Positions 1 through 7,443 are shown, counted from the stretch's first letter. The stretch: 64,000 bases of DNA from Microbacterium terricola (GCF_027943945.1 NZ_AP027141.1:1550001-1614000), one strand, 5' to 3'. Notes: generated from the sequence alone by a model not told the origin. A program made the numbers and translations.

Positions 1-1487
1 ACCACCGCACAGCCGGGGAACTCGAGCAGTGCGTTCTCGAGGCTGCCGAGGGTCTCGACATCCAGGTCGTTGGTCGGTTCGTCGAGGAGCAGGAGGTTGC
101 CGCCCTGCTTGAGCGTGAGGGCGAGGTTCAAGCGGTTGCGCTCTCCACCGGAGAGCACGCCCGCCTTCTTCTGCTGATCGGGCCCCTTGAAGCCGAACTG
201 CGACACGTACGCGCGCGAGGGGATCTCGACCTTTCCGACCTGGATCCAGTCCAGGCCGTCGGACACGACCTCCCACAGGTTCTTGTTGGGGTCGATGCCG
301 CCGCGGGTCTGGTCGACGTACGAGATCTCGACGGTCTCGCCGATCTTGACCTCGCCAGCGTCTGCCGGCTCGAGGCCGACGATCGTCTTGAAGAGCGTGG
401 TCTTGCCCACGCCGTTCGGTCCGATGATGCCGACGATGCCGTTGCGGGGCAGGCTGAACGAGAGCCCGTCGATCAGGACGCGGTCGCCGAAGCCCTTCTT
501 CAGGTTCTTCGTCTCGAGCACGAGCTGACCGAGGCGCGGCCCCGGCGGGATCTGGATCTCCTCGAAATCGAGCTTCCTGGTGCGCTCGGCCTCCGCTGCC
601 ATCTCCTCGTACCGGGCGAGGCGCGACTTCGACTTGGTCTGGCGGCCCTTGGCGTTGCTGCGCACCCACTCGAGCTCGGAGGCCAGCCGCTTGGCGAGCT
701 TCGCGTCTTTCTTGCCCTGGACCTGCAGTCGCTCCTGCTTCTTCTCCAGGTAGGTCGAGTAGTTGCCCTCGTACGGGTAGAGGCGACCGCGGTCGACCTC
801 GCAGATCCATTCCGCGACGTGGTCGAGGAAGTACCGGTCGTGCGTGACGGCCAGGACGGCGCCGGGGTACTTGGCGAGGTGCTGCTCGAGCCACAGGACG
901 CTCTCGGCGTCGAGGTGGTTCGTGGGCTCGTCGAGCAGCAGCAGGTCGGGCTTCTGCAGCAGGAGCTTGCACAGCGCGACGCGGCGCTTCTCACCACCGG
1001 AGAGGTTGCCGACGATCGCCTCGGACGGAGGGGTGCGCAGGGCGTCCATCGCCTGCTCGAGCTGGGAGTCGAGGTCCCAGGCGTCAGCGGCGTCGATCTC
1101 CTCCTGGAGCGTCCCCATCTCGGCGAGGAGGGCATCGAAGTCCGCATCGGGGTCGGCCATCAGACCGGAGATCTCGTTGAAGCGGTCGAGCTTCCCCTTG
1201 ATCGGCCCGACGCCCTGCTGCACGTTCTCGAGGACGGTCTTGTCCTCGTCGAGCTCGGGCTCCTGCATCAGGATGCCGACGCTGTAGCCGGGGCTGAGCT
1301 TGGCCTCACCGTTGGAGGGCTGGTCGAGTCCGGCCATGATCTTCAGGATCGTCGACTTGCCCGCCCCGTTGGGGCCGACCACGCCGATCTTCGCGCCGGG
1401 GAGGAACGCCATCGTGACATCGTCGAGGATGACCTTGTCGCCGACCGCCTTGCGGGCGCGGACCATCTGGTAGATATATTCGGCCAT
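1..1487 (-). CDS. ettA: Energy-dependent translational throttle protein EttA (ABC-F), C-terminus cut by window edge
   Basis: This is a soluble ABC-F ATPase. EttA binds the ribosomal E site and gates the first elongation steps according to the ATP/ADP ratio (family knowledge). The 495 visible residues hold the first ABC domain (Walker A GPNGAGKST at residues 38-46, signature LSGGEKRR, Walker B LLLLDEPTNHLD), a charged linker, and a second ABC domain with GPNGVGKTT and LSGGERNR. The second Walker B, LLLLDEPTNDLD, lies close to the window edge. The family is usually about 555-560 residues, so roughly 60 C-terminal residues lie outside. The start MAEYIYQMVRARK matches the family. EttA is preferred over other ABC-F members because there is no membrane part and the linker is short. 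Confidence 0.95.
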   Translation of the reverse strand, partial: MAEYIYQMVRARKAVGDKVILDDVTMAFLPGAKIGVVGPNGAGKSTILKIMAGLDQPSNGEAKLSPGYSVGILMQEPELDEDKTVLENVQQGVGPIKGKLDRFNEISGLMADPDADFDALLAEMGTLQEEIDAADAWDLDSQLEQAMDALRTPPSEAIVGNLSGGEKRRVALCKLLLQKPDLLLLDEPTNHLDAESVLWLEQHLAKYPGAVLAVTHDRYFLDHVAEWICEVDRGRLYPYEGNYSTYLEKKQERLQVQGKKDAKLAKRLASELEWVRSNAKGRQTKSKSRLARYEEMAAEAERTRKLDFEEIQIPPGPRLGQLVLETKNLKKGFGDRVLIDGLSFSLPRNGIVGIIGPNGVGKTTLFKTIVGLEPADAGEVKIGETVEISYVDQTRGGIDPNKNLWEVVSDGLDWIQVGKVEIPSRAYVSQFGFKGPDQQKKAGVLSGGERNRLNLALTLKQGGNLLLLDEPTNDLDVETLGSLENALLEFPGCAV

Positions 1488-1528
1488 GAGCTCTGCGTTC
1501 TCCTCTTGCGCGACGACGTCAGCCTCCT

Positions 1529-1534
1529 AGCCTA
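1529..1534 (-). promoter_or_regulatory. -10 box of ettA
   Basis: On the minus strand TAGGCT lies 41 nt before the ettA ATG, leaving a leader of about 34 nt that contains AAGAGGAG. I see no convincing -35 box. Confidence 0.4.
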
Positions 1535-1579
1535 CCGTCGAGCAGCACCGCACTCCCCCGGCGCGGCCCGCGCCCGGCG

Positions 1580-2104
1580 TCACCAGTCGATGGGCCGCGT
1601 GTTGCCGACGAGACAGCCCCCGGCGTCGAGTCCTGGCAGGACGACGACCACGGGATCGCCCGTCGCCGGGCCGACCTGCCCGACCAGGCACTCGTCGCCC
1701 CACCGGACCGAGAACTGGATGCTCTCCGCCGGGTTGCCGACAGTGCTCTCGTCTTCGGTCACCTGCATCGCGGACTTGTCGAAGCCCGCGGCGATGAGCG
1801 CATCGATGTACGCACGGCCGGAGACCTTGTCGTCGGACGCCCAGACGTCTTCGACCACCTCGCTGAAGAGCGGCAGGTTGTCGTCGGCGCTTCCCTCGGG
1901 GACGAGGCCGACACCCGTGGGCGTCGGTGTCGGGGTGGCCGATGCCGTGGCGCTCCGCGTCGGAGTGGGCGTCGACGATGCCGTCGGGACGGGCTCGGCC
2001 GTCGGCGCGCAGGCGGTCAGAGCCAGCATCGAGACGAGCAGCAGCGCTCCGGGAAGACCCAAGCCGGCCCGCGCGGAACGTCGGGCTTCGGATCGGCGGG
2101 GCAC
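1580..2104 (-). CDS. Secreted lipoprotein, DUF6993-like, function unknown
   Basis: The 174-residue product has a charged N-terminus, a hydrophobic stretch (residues 17-29) and a lipobox LTAC with Cys32, so it should be lipid-anchored on the outer face of the membrane. A low-complexity Thr/Pro/Ser linker (about residues 33-65) leads to a compact domain of about 110 residues ending in GGCLVGNTRPIDW. That C-terminal domain resembles the DUF6993 family as I remember it; the assignment is tentative and no activity is known. Two late cysteines (in GDECLVG and GGCLVG) could form a disulfide. The start is GTG, supported by a -10 box only 6 nt upstream. It lies between ettA and ssb on the same strand but appears to have its own promoter. 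Confidence 0.8.
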   Translation of the reverse strand: MPRRSEARRSARAGLGLPGALLLVSMLALTACAPTAEPVPTASSTPTPTRSATASATPTPTPTGVGLVPEGSADDNLPLFSEVVEDVWASDDKVSGRAYIDALIAAGFDKSAMQVTEDESTVGNPAESIQFSVRWGDECLVGQVGPATGDPVVVVLPGLDAGGCLVGNTRPIDW

Positions 2105-2110
2105 GCCTCG

Positions 2111-2116
2111 AGTCTA
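2111..2116 (-). promoter_or_regulatory. -10 box for leaderless lipoprotein mRNA
   Basis: TAGACT on the minus strand is followed by 6 nt and then the GTG at 2104, so transcription would begin at or next to the start codon. Confidence 0.6.
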
Positions 2117-2165
2117 GGCCCCGCCGATCCACCGACAGCCCGCGCCGCCGGCCGGCCCGCCCAGC

Positions 2166-2690
2166 TCAGATGTAGGCCGGCTCGGCCGGCGCCGGGGCGT
2201 CGGACTGCTCCTCCGCGGATTCCCCGGCCGGCGCGCCTCCCGCCTGCTCGCCCGCGGGCGCGCCCCAATCGCCGGGGGCGGCCGACGGCCACTCGGCCTC
2301 GGGCGCGGGCTGGGCGTCCTCACGCGACGCCGCATCCTTCGTGAAGCGCGATGTGCCCCACAGCAGGTCGTGGCCGATCGCATCCACGTCGATCTCGACG
2401 CTCGTGCCGCGCTTCTCGCCGGCCTCCCAGTTGCGCACCCTGAGCTTGCCGGTCAGGATCACGCGGTCACCCTTGTGGAGCGACCCGTGGACGTGCTCCC
2501 CCAGCCCTCGATAGGCCGACGCCGAGAACCAGTTGGTGCTGGCGTCGGCCCAGGCGCCGGTCGCCTTGTCCTGGCGGCGCTGCGTGCAGGCGACGCGGAA
2601 CGAGGTGACGACCACCCCGGTCGGCATCCTCCGGTACTGCGGCTCGGTCGCGACGTTGCCGACGACCGTGATCGTGTCGAACATGTCCAT
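2166..2690 (-). CDS. ssb: Single-stranded DNA-binding protein, secondary paralogue
   Basis: This 174-residue OB-fold protein binds single-stranded DNA. The N-terminal 110 residues carry the SSB pattern (MFDTITVVGNVATEP, WFSASAYRGLGEHV, KGDRVILTGKL). The tail (residues 120-174) is rich in Ala, Pro and Glu but ends EPAYI. It lacks the DDDIPF-type tip through which canonical SSB recruits partner proteins. It is also not next to rpsF/rpsR, so I read it as a second SSB rather than the replicative one. ATG 2690 sits 5 nt after GGAG; ATG 2684 is an equally reasonable start. An in-frame extension upstream of 2690 lacks family similarity. The leader is strongly structured (separate entry). Confidence 0.85.
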   Translation of the reverse strand: MDMFDTITVVGNVATEPQYRRMPTGVVVTSFRVACTQRRQDKATGAWADASTNWFSASAYRGLGEHVHGSLHKGDRVILTGKLRVRNWEAGEKRGTSVEIDVDAIGHDLLWGTSRFTKDAASREDAQPAPEAEWPSAAPGDWGAPAGEQAGGAPAGESAEEQSDAPAPAEPAYI

Positions 2691-2698
2691 CCCCTCTC

Positions 2699-2757
2699 CG
2701 GGGCGGAGACCTTCTCCGCCCCGCGCCGGTGCCCGGGTGCCCACCGGACACCGGCGC
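2699..2757 (-). promoter_or_regulatory. Tandem hairpins in the ssb leader
   Basis: Two adjacent inverted repeats precede ssb. The proximal one pairs 2699-2709 with 2713-2723 (11 bp, 3-nt loop), and its last base pair overlaps the first G of the Shine-Dalgarno GGAG. The distal one pairs 2723-2731 with 2749-2757 (9 bp), with an inner CCGG/CCGG pair. They share position 2723, so they may compete. A role in translation control is inferred. Confidence 0.45.
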
Positions 2758-2896
2758 CATGAGAAAGCGTTGTCGCGCACGACCGGGCGCGGCCGCACGG
2801 CGGGCGGATCCGGGGAGGGGGCCGCGGGATGGACGCCTGGGGAGGAGGCTTCGTGATGTCGGTGGTCGTACCTATCTTCGAAACAGAGGAGGAACC

Positions 2897-3163
2897 ATGG
2901 CACAGCTCACCGTGCGGTTCGACAGCAACGAGGCCCCCGTCGTCACGGGTGGCCGGCCCGTCACACTCGCGGCCGCAGGCCCGCAGCTGTGGCGGGTGAT
3001 CGACTCCGCGCAGCGCGTGCTCGGGCACATCCAGCGCGCACCCGGACCATCGGGGGCGCGCTACCGGGCGCGGCGCTTCCACTCCGGTGTGCGCGCCTTC
3101 ATCGAGCTCGGCGAGTTCTGGTCGGCCGATGACGCCGTCGACTGCCTGCGCTACGCCCGGTGA
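2897..3163 (+). CDS. Small conserved-type hypothetical protein, 88 residues
   Basis: I do not recognise this family. The product is 88 residues with no signal peptide or membrane segment. It begins with a beta-like stretch (MAQLTVRFDSNEAPVV), has a basic middle (QRVLGHIQRAP, RYRARRFHSG) and ends with AFIELGEFWSADDAVDCLRYAR. The ATG is well supported by GAGGAGG 5 nt upstream, and TATCTT at 2873-2878 could be its -10 box. It ends directly against the convergent mocR gene. Coding is supported by the clean RBS and frame; no function can be assigned. Confidence 0.7.
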   Translation: MAQLTVRFDSNEAPVVTGGRPVTLAAAGPQLWRVIDSAQRVLGHIQRAPGPSGARYRARRFHSGVRAFIELGEFWSADDAVDCLRYAR

Positions 3164-4588
3164 TCAGACCACGGCATCGTAGAGCTCGCGCGCGTGCCCG
3201 GGGGTGCCTGCCCGCGCGTCCCGCCAGCTGTCCGCGAGGATGTCCACGGCGCGCCGAAGGTCGTCGACGGGCGCGGTGAACGGCAGGCGGAGGTGCCGCT
3301 CGTACCCGCCGTCGACCGAGAACCGCGGTCCGGCCGACAACAGGAGACCCCGCGTTCGCGCCGACATCACCAGTGCGGAGCTGAGCGGTGCGTCGAGCTC
3401 GATCCAGAACGAGACCCCGCCGTGTGTCGGCGGCACCTGCCACTCCGGCATCGCCTCGGCCACCGCGTCGCCGAGTGCGTCGCGGCCCAGCCGCAGCAGC
3501 TCCGAGCGCTGGGCGACGATGCCCTGGTGCTGGGCGAGGAGCAGCGCGGCGACGGACTGCTCGAACTCCGGTGTGCCGAGTTCGTGAGCCGACCGGGCAG
3601 CCAGGAGGCGGCGGATGAGGTCGGCGTCCGCGCGGATCCACCCCACGCGGAGGCCGCCCCACACGGTCTTGCCGAGGGAGCCGATGCGGACGACGAGAGT
3701 GGGATCACCCGACAGGAACCCCGGTTCCCGTGGACCGCGGTCGATGTCGAGGTCGGCCGTCGTCTCATCGATCACCAGCAGCGACCCCGCGCGCTCACCG
3801 GCCCGGAGGAACGTCTCGCGCTCCTGCGCCGACATCGACCTTCCCGTCGGGTTGTGGAAATCGGGCATCAGGTAGGCCAGCACCGGCAGGGTGCGGGCGA
3901 ACGCCTGCTCTGCGCGGTCGAGGTCCCAGCCGGATCCCGTCGTCACCGGAACGCCGACGAGGCGCGCGCCGGCGCGGCGCAGGGCCTCCGCGGCGTGCGG
4001 GTACGTCGGGGACTCGATGAGCGCCCGGTCGCCGCGGCCGAGGAGCACTGACGCGATCAGGTGGATCGCGCTCTGCGCTCCCGTGGTCACCATCACCTCG
4101 CCGGGCGTCGTCGGGATCCCGCGCGCGCAGTACTGGGCGGCGATCGCTTCGCGCAGGGCGGCATTGCCGTAGACGTCGTACCCCACCCGCGAGACGAGGG
4201 AGGTCGCGGAGGCGGCAGCATCCGTGATCACGCCCGCGAGGCCCGGCCACGCGGACGGGCTCGCCTGCTGCAGGTCGATCGCGTCGGGGTCGGAGACCGT
4301 GCGGCCCTGGTCGCGCGAGCGCAGCGGCAGTGTCACGCTGCCCGAGCCGCGCAGGCTCGCGATGTGCCCGGTGTCGCGGAGGCTGCGATACGCGGCCGCG
4401 ACCGTGCTGCGGCTCAGCCCCAGCGCCGCGGCGAGCTCACGTTCGGCCGGGAGGGCGGTGCGGGGCGCCAGCCGGTTGTCGAGGCAGAGGAGACGCACCC
4501 CGTCCGCGAGCGCCTCGTACGCCGGCTCGCGCGTGCGCCAGCCACCGAGGGCCGCAGAGAGTGCGCGGGCCGAGATCCGGGAGTCCAT
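3164..4588 (-). CDS. MocR-type transcriptional regulator (GntR winged helix plus aminotransferase fold), YczR-like
   Basis: The 474-residue protein has a GntR-type winged helix (residues 1 to about 75; PAERELAAALGLSRSTVAAA) joined to a fold-type I aminotransferase-like domain. The PLP lysine lies in SLGKTVWGGLRVGW (about Lys307), and DFHNPTG and DETTADL are also typical. MocR proteins use PLP as effector and bind direct repeats between divergent genes. This one is divergent from a YczE/YitT-type membrane gene, the arrangement known for the YczR subgroup, so yczE is its probable target. ATG 4588 is chosen over an upstream in-frame ATG because the winged helix starts there and a -10 box lies 7 nt before it. 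The natural ligand and transported substrate are unknown. Confidence 0.9.
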   Translation of the reverse strand: MDSRISARALSAALGGWRTREPAYEALADGVRLLCLDNRLAPRTALPAERELAAALGLSRSTVAAAYRSLRDTGHIASLRGSGSVTLPLRSRDQGRTVSDPDAIDLQQASPSAWPGLAGVITDAAASATSLVSRVGYDVYGNAALREAIAAQYCARGIPTTPGEVMVTTGAQSAIHLIASVLLGRGDRALIESPTYPHAAEALRRAGARLVGVPVTTGSGWDLDRAEQAFARTLPVLAYLMPDFHNPTGRSMSAQERETFLRAGERAGSLLVIDETTADLDIDRGPREPGFLSGDPTLVVRIGSLGKTVWGGLRVGWIRADADLIRRLLAARSAHELGTPEFEQSVAALLLAQHQGIVAQRSELLRLGRDALGDAVAEAMPEWQVPPTHGGVSFWIELDAPLSSALVMSARTRGLLLSAGPRFSVDGGYERHLRLPFTAPVDDLRRAVDILADSWRDARAGTPGHARELYDAVV

Positions 4589-4595
4589 GCACGCC

Positions 4596-4650
4596 ACCCT
4601 ACGCAGATTGGACTGCATGGACAAAGCCAATTGTGCGCTGAAATGGACCC
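4596..4650. promoter_or_regulatory. Divergent mocR/yczE control region with TGGAC repeats
   Basis: For mocR the minus strand shows TTGTCC (4624-4619), a 17-nt spacer, TAGGGT (4601-4596), then 7 nt to the ATG. Inside this promoter are TGGAC at 4609 and 4618 (9 bp apart), a third TGGAC at 4644, and an ATTGG (4607-4611)/CCAAT (4627-4631) inverted repeat. On the yczE side the best -10 candidate, TGAAAT (4639-4644), is weak and ends 6 nt before ATG 4651. This is what a regulator-dependent promoter would look like. MocR binding here is inferred from family behaviour. Confidence 0.6.
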
Positions 4651-5268
4651 ATGACACGACGCGTGATCCAGCTCATCGTCGGGCTCGTCCTCTACGGCGT
4701 CGGCTGCGCTCTGACCGTCGAGGCCGGACTCGGCGTCGACCCGTGGACCGTCCTCGCCCAGGGGCTCTCGATCCACACCGGAATCGGGATCGGCTGGATC
4801 GCGAACATCCTGGGCTTCTTCGTCCTGCTGCTGTGGATCCCGCTGCGTCAGAAGCCCGGGATCGGCACGATCGCGAACATCCTCCTCGTCGGAACGAGCA
4901 TGCAGGTCGCGCTCGACGTGCTCTCCCCCGCGCGAGGACTCCTTCCGCAGCTGGCCACATTGCTCGCGGGAATCGGCCTTGTCGCGCTCGCGTCGGGGCT
5001 GTACATCGGGGCGCGGTTCGGGCCGGGGCCCCGGGACGGACTGATGACCGGTCTGCACGGTCGTCTGGGCTGGCCGATCTGGCTGTGCCGTGCCCTCGTC
5101 GAACTCACGGTTCTCGCGATCGGCTGGGTGCTGGGCGGCACCGTCGGCATCGGCACCGTCCTGTTCGCGGCGCTGATCGGACCGCTCGTCCACCTCGCTC
5201 TGCCGCCGCTGGACACCGCGCGCGCCCGCACGCGCCCGCGGGCAGAGCCCGCAGAGTCCGCGGTCTGA
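4651..5268 (+). CDS. YczE/YitT-family integral membrane protein
   Basis: The 205-residue polytopic protein has about five hydrophobic segments (VIQLIVGLVLYGVGCAL; WIANILGFFVLLLWIPL; IANILLVGTSMQVALDVL; LATLLAGIGLVALASGLYI; LCRALVELTVLAIGWVLG). The loop GARFGPGPRDGLMTGLHGR is characteristic of the YczE group. It ends with an Arg-rich cytosolic tail. It is divergently paired with the MocR regulator, which most likely controls it. The transport role is unproven in the family. The start has no Shine-Dalgarno sequence; a -10-like TGAAAT ends 6 nt upstream, so a leaderless transcript is possible. It is convergent with, and only 4 nt from, the next gene. Confidence 0.85.
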   Translation: MTRRVIQLIVGLVLYGVGCALTVEAGLGVDPWTVLAQGLSIHTGIGIGWIANILGFFVLLLWIPLRQKPGIGTIANILLVGTSMQVALDVLSPARGLLPQLATLLAGIGLVALASGLYIGARFGPGPRDGLMTGLHGRLGWPIWLCRALVELTVLAIGWVLGGTVGIGTVLFAALIGPLVHLALPPLDTARARTRPRAEPAESAV

Positions 5269-5272
5269 CGCC

Positions 5273-5485
5273 TCAGTGCTCCCGGAACTGCGGCCAGTCG
5301 CTGCCGGGTGCCAGCCGTGAGTGGAGTGCGTTCTTCGCGATCTCCATGGTCGGGAACGTGCCGGCTGATTCGTCGGCGCCCGCCATCGTGACGGTGTAGC
5401 CCTCGTCGCCCTTGCGGATCGTGCCGACGACACCCGAGGTCGCGTACGCGACCCAGAGCGGGTGGTGGGTCTCGGTTGTGCTCAT
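5273..5485 (-). CDS. Small hypothetical protein, 70 residues
   Basis: This is a 70-residue soluble protein (HPLWVAYATSGVVGTIRK ... GTFPTMEIAKNALHSRL) with no membrane segment. The alternating hydrophobic pattern suggests a small beta-rich fold with a C-terminal helix. I do not know its function. The start is secure: GGAAGGAG lies 7 nt before the ATG, and TAGCGT at 5511-5516 gives a leader of about 20 nt. Similar proteins are, as far as I recall, found in Microbacteriaceae, but that is memory and not a search. Confidence 0.75.
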   Translation of the reverse strand: MSTTETHHPLWVAYATSGVVGTIRKGDEGYTVTMAGADESAGTFPTMEIAKNALHSRLAPGSDWPQFREH

Positions 5486-5591
5486 CGTGGAACTCCTTCC
5501 GACGAGGACGACGCTACGCCGCGACGCGCTGTGATGCCAGTATTCGCGGGATGAGTCAGGCGGATGTCGACGCTAGGCTGGAACCGTCCTT

Positions 5592-5664
5592 CCCTCCGTA
5601 GCTCAGGGGACAGAGCGAGCGGTTTCTACCCGCTGGGTCGGGGGTTCGAATCCTCCCGGAGGGG
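5592..5664 (+). tRNA. tRNA-Arg (anticodon TCT)
   Basis: Complete 73-nt cloverleaf. The acceptor CCCTCCG pairs with CGGAGGG (5657-5663), the D stem GCTC/GAGC and the anticodon stem AGCGG/CCGCT are intact, and the loop TTTCTAC gives anticodon TCT (reads AGA). The T arm is GGGGG-TTCGAAT-CCTCC. The 3' CCA is not encoded; the next bases are CGT. AGA is a rare codon in this high-GC genome, and minor Arg tRNA genes are common integration sites. An HNH-like fragment abuts this 3' end. Confidence 0.95.
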
Positions 5665-5946
5665 CGTGCCGTCGTCATGTTTGCGTGCAGCGGCCCTGGT
5701 CTTGTCGACGCCGCAATCGACGCAACCGGTGCGAAACCGAGCCGCGATCATCTCGCGCATCTGCGCTCTCCGGCGCAGCGCCGTGCGGCGGACGTTGAGA
5801 AGGTGGCGTTCGCGATTCTCTTGATAGTGGGCCGCCTGGCATCGGCGACAGTATGAATGAAATCCGTCGCTGTTGGCCCCACACCGATTGAACTGGGAGA
5901 CGGGGAGGTCCTGCTTGCACCGGTAGCAGCCCTTGGTCGCGTTCAA
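5626..5946 (-). pseudogene. Truncated zinc-binding HNH-endonuclease-like gene running into tRNA-Arg
   Basis: From TTG 5946 (GAGGGGGAA 2 nt upstream) the frame encodes an N-terminus typical of small HNH-family proteins. It has a first zinc knuckle CYRCKQDLPVSQF, then YCRRCQAAHYQENRERHL, an Arg-rich helix and a third pair CVDCG. The expected C-terminal HNH residues are missing. After ARKHDDGT the frame enters the complement of tRNA-Arg, coding LREDSNPRPSG, and stops inside the anticodon stem. That tail is tRNA sequence, not protein evolution. The gene therefore looks like a remnant of a mobile element broken at the tRNA. Whether any product is made is unknown. Confidence 0.6.
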
Positions 5947-6024
5947 CGTTCCCCCTCGAGGTGCTGTTCGCCCAGTCTCCACGGTGCCTCCGACACCGCG
6001 CACGGCCGTGTCCGGGCGCGTCAG

Positions 6025-6030
6025 TAGGAT
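6025..6030 (+). promoter_or_regulatory. -10 box for leaderless orn mRNA
   Basis: TAGGAT is followed by GGAGCC and then ATG 6037, a 6-nt gap. The same GGAG could serve as a Shine-Dalgarno only if transcription began further upstream. Confidence 0.5.
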
Positions 6031-6036
6031 GGAGCC

Positions 6037-6663
6037 ATGGTGGGGGCAACAGAAAACGACCGACTCGTGTGGATCGACTGCGAGATGACGGGGCTCGATC
6101 TCGATGCCGACGAACTCGTCGAGATCGCGGTCGTGGTGACCGACTTCGAGCTGCGCCCCCTCGACCCCGGGTTCCAGATCGTGATCAAGCCCGACGCATC
6201 CGCGCTGGAGCATATGAACGACTTCGTCACGGCGATGCACGAGAAGTCGGGTCTTCTGGCTGAGATCCCAGGCGGCGTGAGCGTGGCCGAGGCGGAGTTC
6301 GAGGCGCTGCAGTACATCCAGCGCTTCGTCCCCCTGCAGGGCAAAGCGCCGCTGGCGGGCAACACGATCGGCACCGACCGCATGTTCCTCGCGAAGTACA
6401 TGCCGCGCATCGACCGCTGGCTGCACTACCGCAACGTCGATGTCTCCAGCGTGAAAGAGCTCTCGCGCCGCTGGTACCCGCGCGCCTACATCCACGCTCC
6501 CAAGAAGGACGGAGGACATCGGGCCCTCGCCGACATCCTCGAATCCATCCAGGAGCTCGCCTACTATCGCGCCGCCGTCTTCGTCGCCGAACCGGGTCCG
6601 ACGAGCGACGACGCGAAGGCCGCGGCCGCCTCCACGGTGGCGTCGTTCTCTCCGCGAGTGTGA
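6037..6663 (+). CDS. orn: Oligoribonuclease
   Basis: This 208-residue DEDDh 3'-5' exoribonuclease degrades 2-5-nt RNA remnants (including pGpG in some bacteria) to nucleotides in the cytoplasm. The catalytic residues are visible in WIDCEMTGLDLDADELVEIA (Asp, Glu), TIGTDRMFLAKYMPR (Asp) and GGHRALADILESI (His, Asp). The length is a little above the usual 180-200 because of an Ala-rich tail after residue 190. It stands alone between two tRNA genes and begins 6 nt after a -10 box. Identification is secure from the full-length family pattern. Confidence 0.95.
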   Translation: MVGATENDRLVWIDCEMTGLDLDADELVEIAVVVTDFELRPLDPGFQIVIKPDASALEHMNDFVTAMHEKSGLLAEIPGGVSVAEAEFEALQYIQRFVPLQGKAPLAGNTIGTDRMFLAKYMPRIDRWLHYRNVDVSSVKELSRRWYPRAYIHAPKKDGGHRALADILESIQELAYYRAAVFVAEPGPTSDDAKAAAASTVASFSPRV

Positions 6664-6698
6664 GAGAATAGTCGGGTTGTCCGCTCCGGTGGGCACAT

Positions 6699-6775
6699 GG
6701 TGGGTATAGCTCAGTTGGTAGAGCGCGGCCTTGTGGTGGCCGATGTCGCGGGTTCGAGCCCCGTTACTCACCCCA
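6699..6775 (+). tRNA. tRNA-His (anticodon GTG)
   Basis: Cloverleaf with acceptor GTGGGTA/TACTCAC, an extra G at position -1 (6699) facing C73 as tRNA-His requires, D arm GCTC/GAGC, anticodon stem CGGCC/GGCCG with loop TTGTGGT (anticodon GTG), and T arm GCGGG/CCCGT. The CCA end is encoded (6773-6775). A protein start codon follows after only 12 nt. Confidence 0.95.
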
Positions 6776-6787
6776 AATGACGAGGTC

Positions 6788-7147
6788 ATGGCACACATGA
6801 TTCAGATGGATGCTGAGACGTTCGAGTCTCTGGTCGTCTCCGAGCTCGATCGGCTCCCGGACGACATGGTCGAAGGTCTCGACAATATCGTGTTCGTCGT
6901 CGAGGATCGCCCGGACGACGGCAGCCTCGATCTCCTCGGCCTCTACGACGGCTGGGCGCTCACGGAGCGCGATCGCTACGGCGTCGGCGAGCTGCCCGAC
7001 CGCATCCTGGTCTATCGAGAGCCCCACCTCGCCGCGTGCGAGACTCTCGACGAGCTCCGTGACGAGATCCACACCACGCTCGTCCACGAGATCGCGCACT
7101 TCTACGGCATCGATGATGACCGGCTGCACGAGCTCGGGTGGGCATGA
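6788..7147 (+). CDS. Zincin-like metallopeptidase family protein (PF06262/DUF1025 type)
   Basis: The 119-residue protein carries the zinc protease motif HEIAH (His100-Glu101-...-His104) in TLVHEIAHFYGIDDDRL, as in the small minigluzincin-like family often found next to clpS. The substrate is unknown. The N-terminal half (DAETFESLVVSELDRLP) and YREPHL fit the family. The ATG lies 12 nt after the CCA of tRNA-His, so it is either co-transcribed and released by tRNA 3' processing or started internally. GAGG is only 2 nt from ATG 6788; ATG 6797 is an alternative start. Its stop overlaps the clpS start. Confidence 0.85.
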   Translation: MAHMIQMDAETFESLVVSELDRLPDDMVEGLDNIVFVVEDRPDDGSLDLLGLYDGWALTERDRYGVGELPDRILVYREPHLAACETLDELRDEIHTTLVHEIAHFYGIDDDRLHELGWA

Positions 7148-7443
7148 TGCCGGTCGCCTCTCCCCGCATCGACGAGGACCTCGGTCTGAGGGAGACACCC
7201 GACCCATCCACGCCCTGGCAGACGGTGGTGTGGAACGATCCGGTCAATCTGATGAGCTACGTGTCGCACGTGTTCCGGGAGTACTTCGGCTACGACCGCC
7301 CGCACGCCGAGCGGCTGATGCTCGCGGTCCATCACGAGGGCCACGCCGTCGTGGCGGAGGGCCCCCGGGAGCAGATGGAACTGCACACCCGCGCAATGCA
7401 CGAGTACGGCCTCTGGGCCACCGTCCGGAAGGCGCCGTCATGA
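7144..7443 (+). CDS. clpS: ATP-dependent Clp protease adaptor ClpS
   Basis: ClpS delivers N-end-rule substrates to ClpAP/ClpCP. The 99-residue protein shows the family core WQTVVWNDPVNLMSYV, VFREYFGYDRPHAERLML and VHHEGHAVVAEGPREQ, including the substrate-pocket region WNDPVNLM. The N-terminal 20 residues are variable, as usual. ATG 7144 overlaps the upstream metallopeptidase stop (ATGA); ATG 7147 is an alternative. It is the middle gene of a three-gene translationally coupled operon, which suggests a proteolysis-related unit. Confidence 0.95.
   Translation: MMPVASPRIDEDLGLRETPDPSTPWQTVVWNDPVNLMSYVSHVFREYFGYDRPHAERLMLAVHHEGHAVVAEGPREQMELHTRAMHEYGLWATVRKAPS

Noticed and set aside
5626..6798. 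Single 390-residue protein on the minus strand crossing orn and both tRNAs
   Set aside because: The frame is antisense to orn and includes complements of two tRNAs. Only 5626-5946 shows a family pattern, with its own ribosome site.
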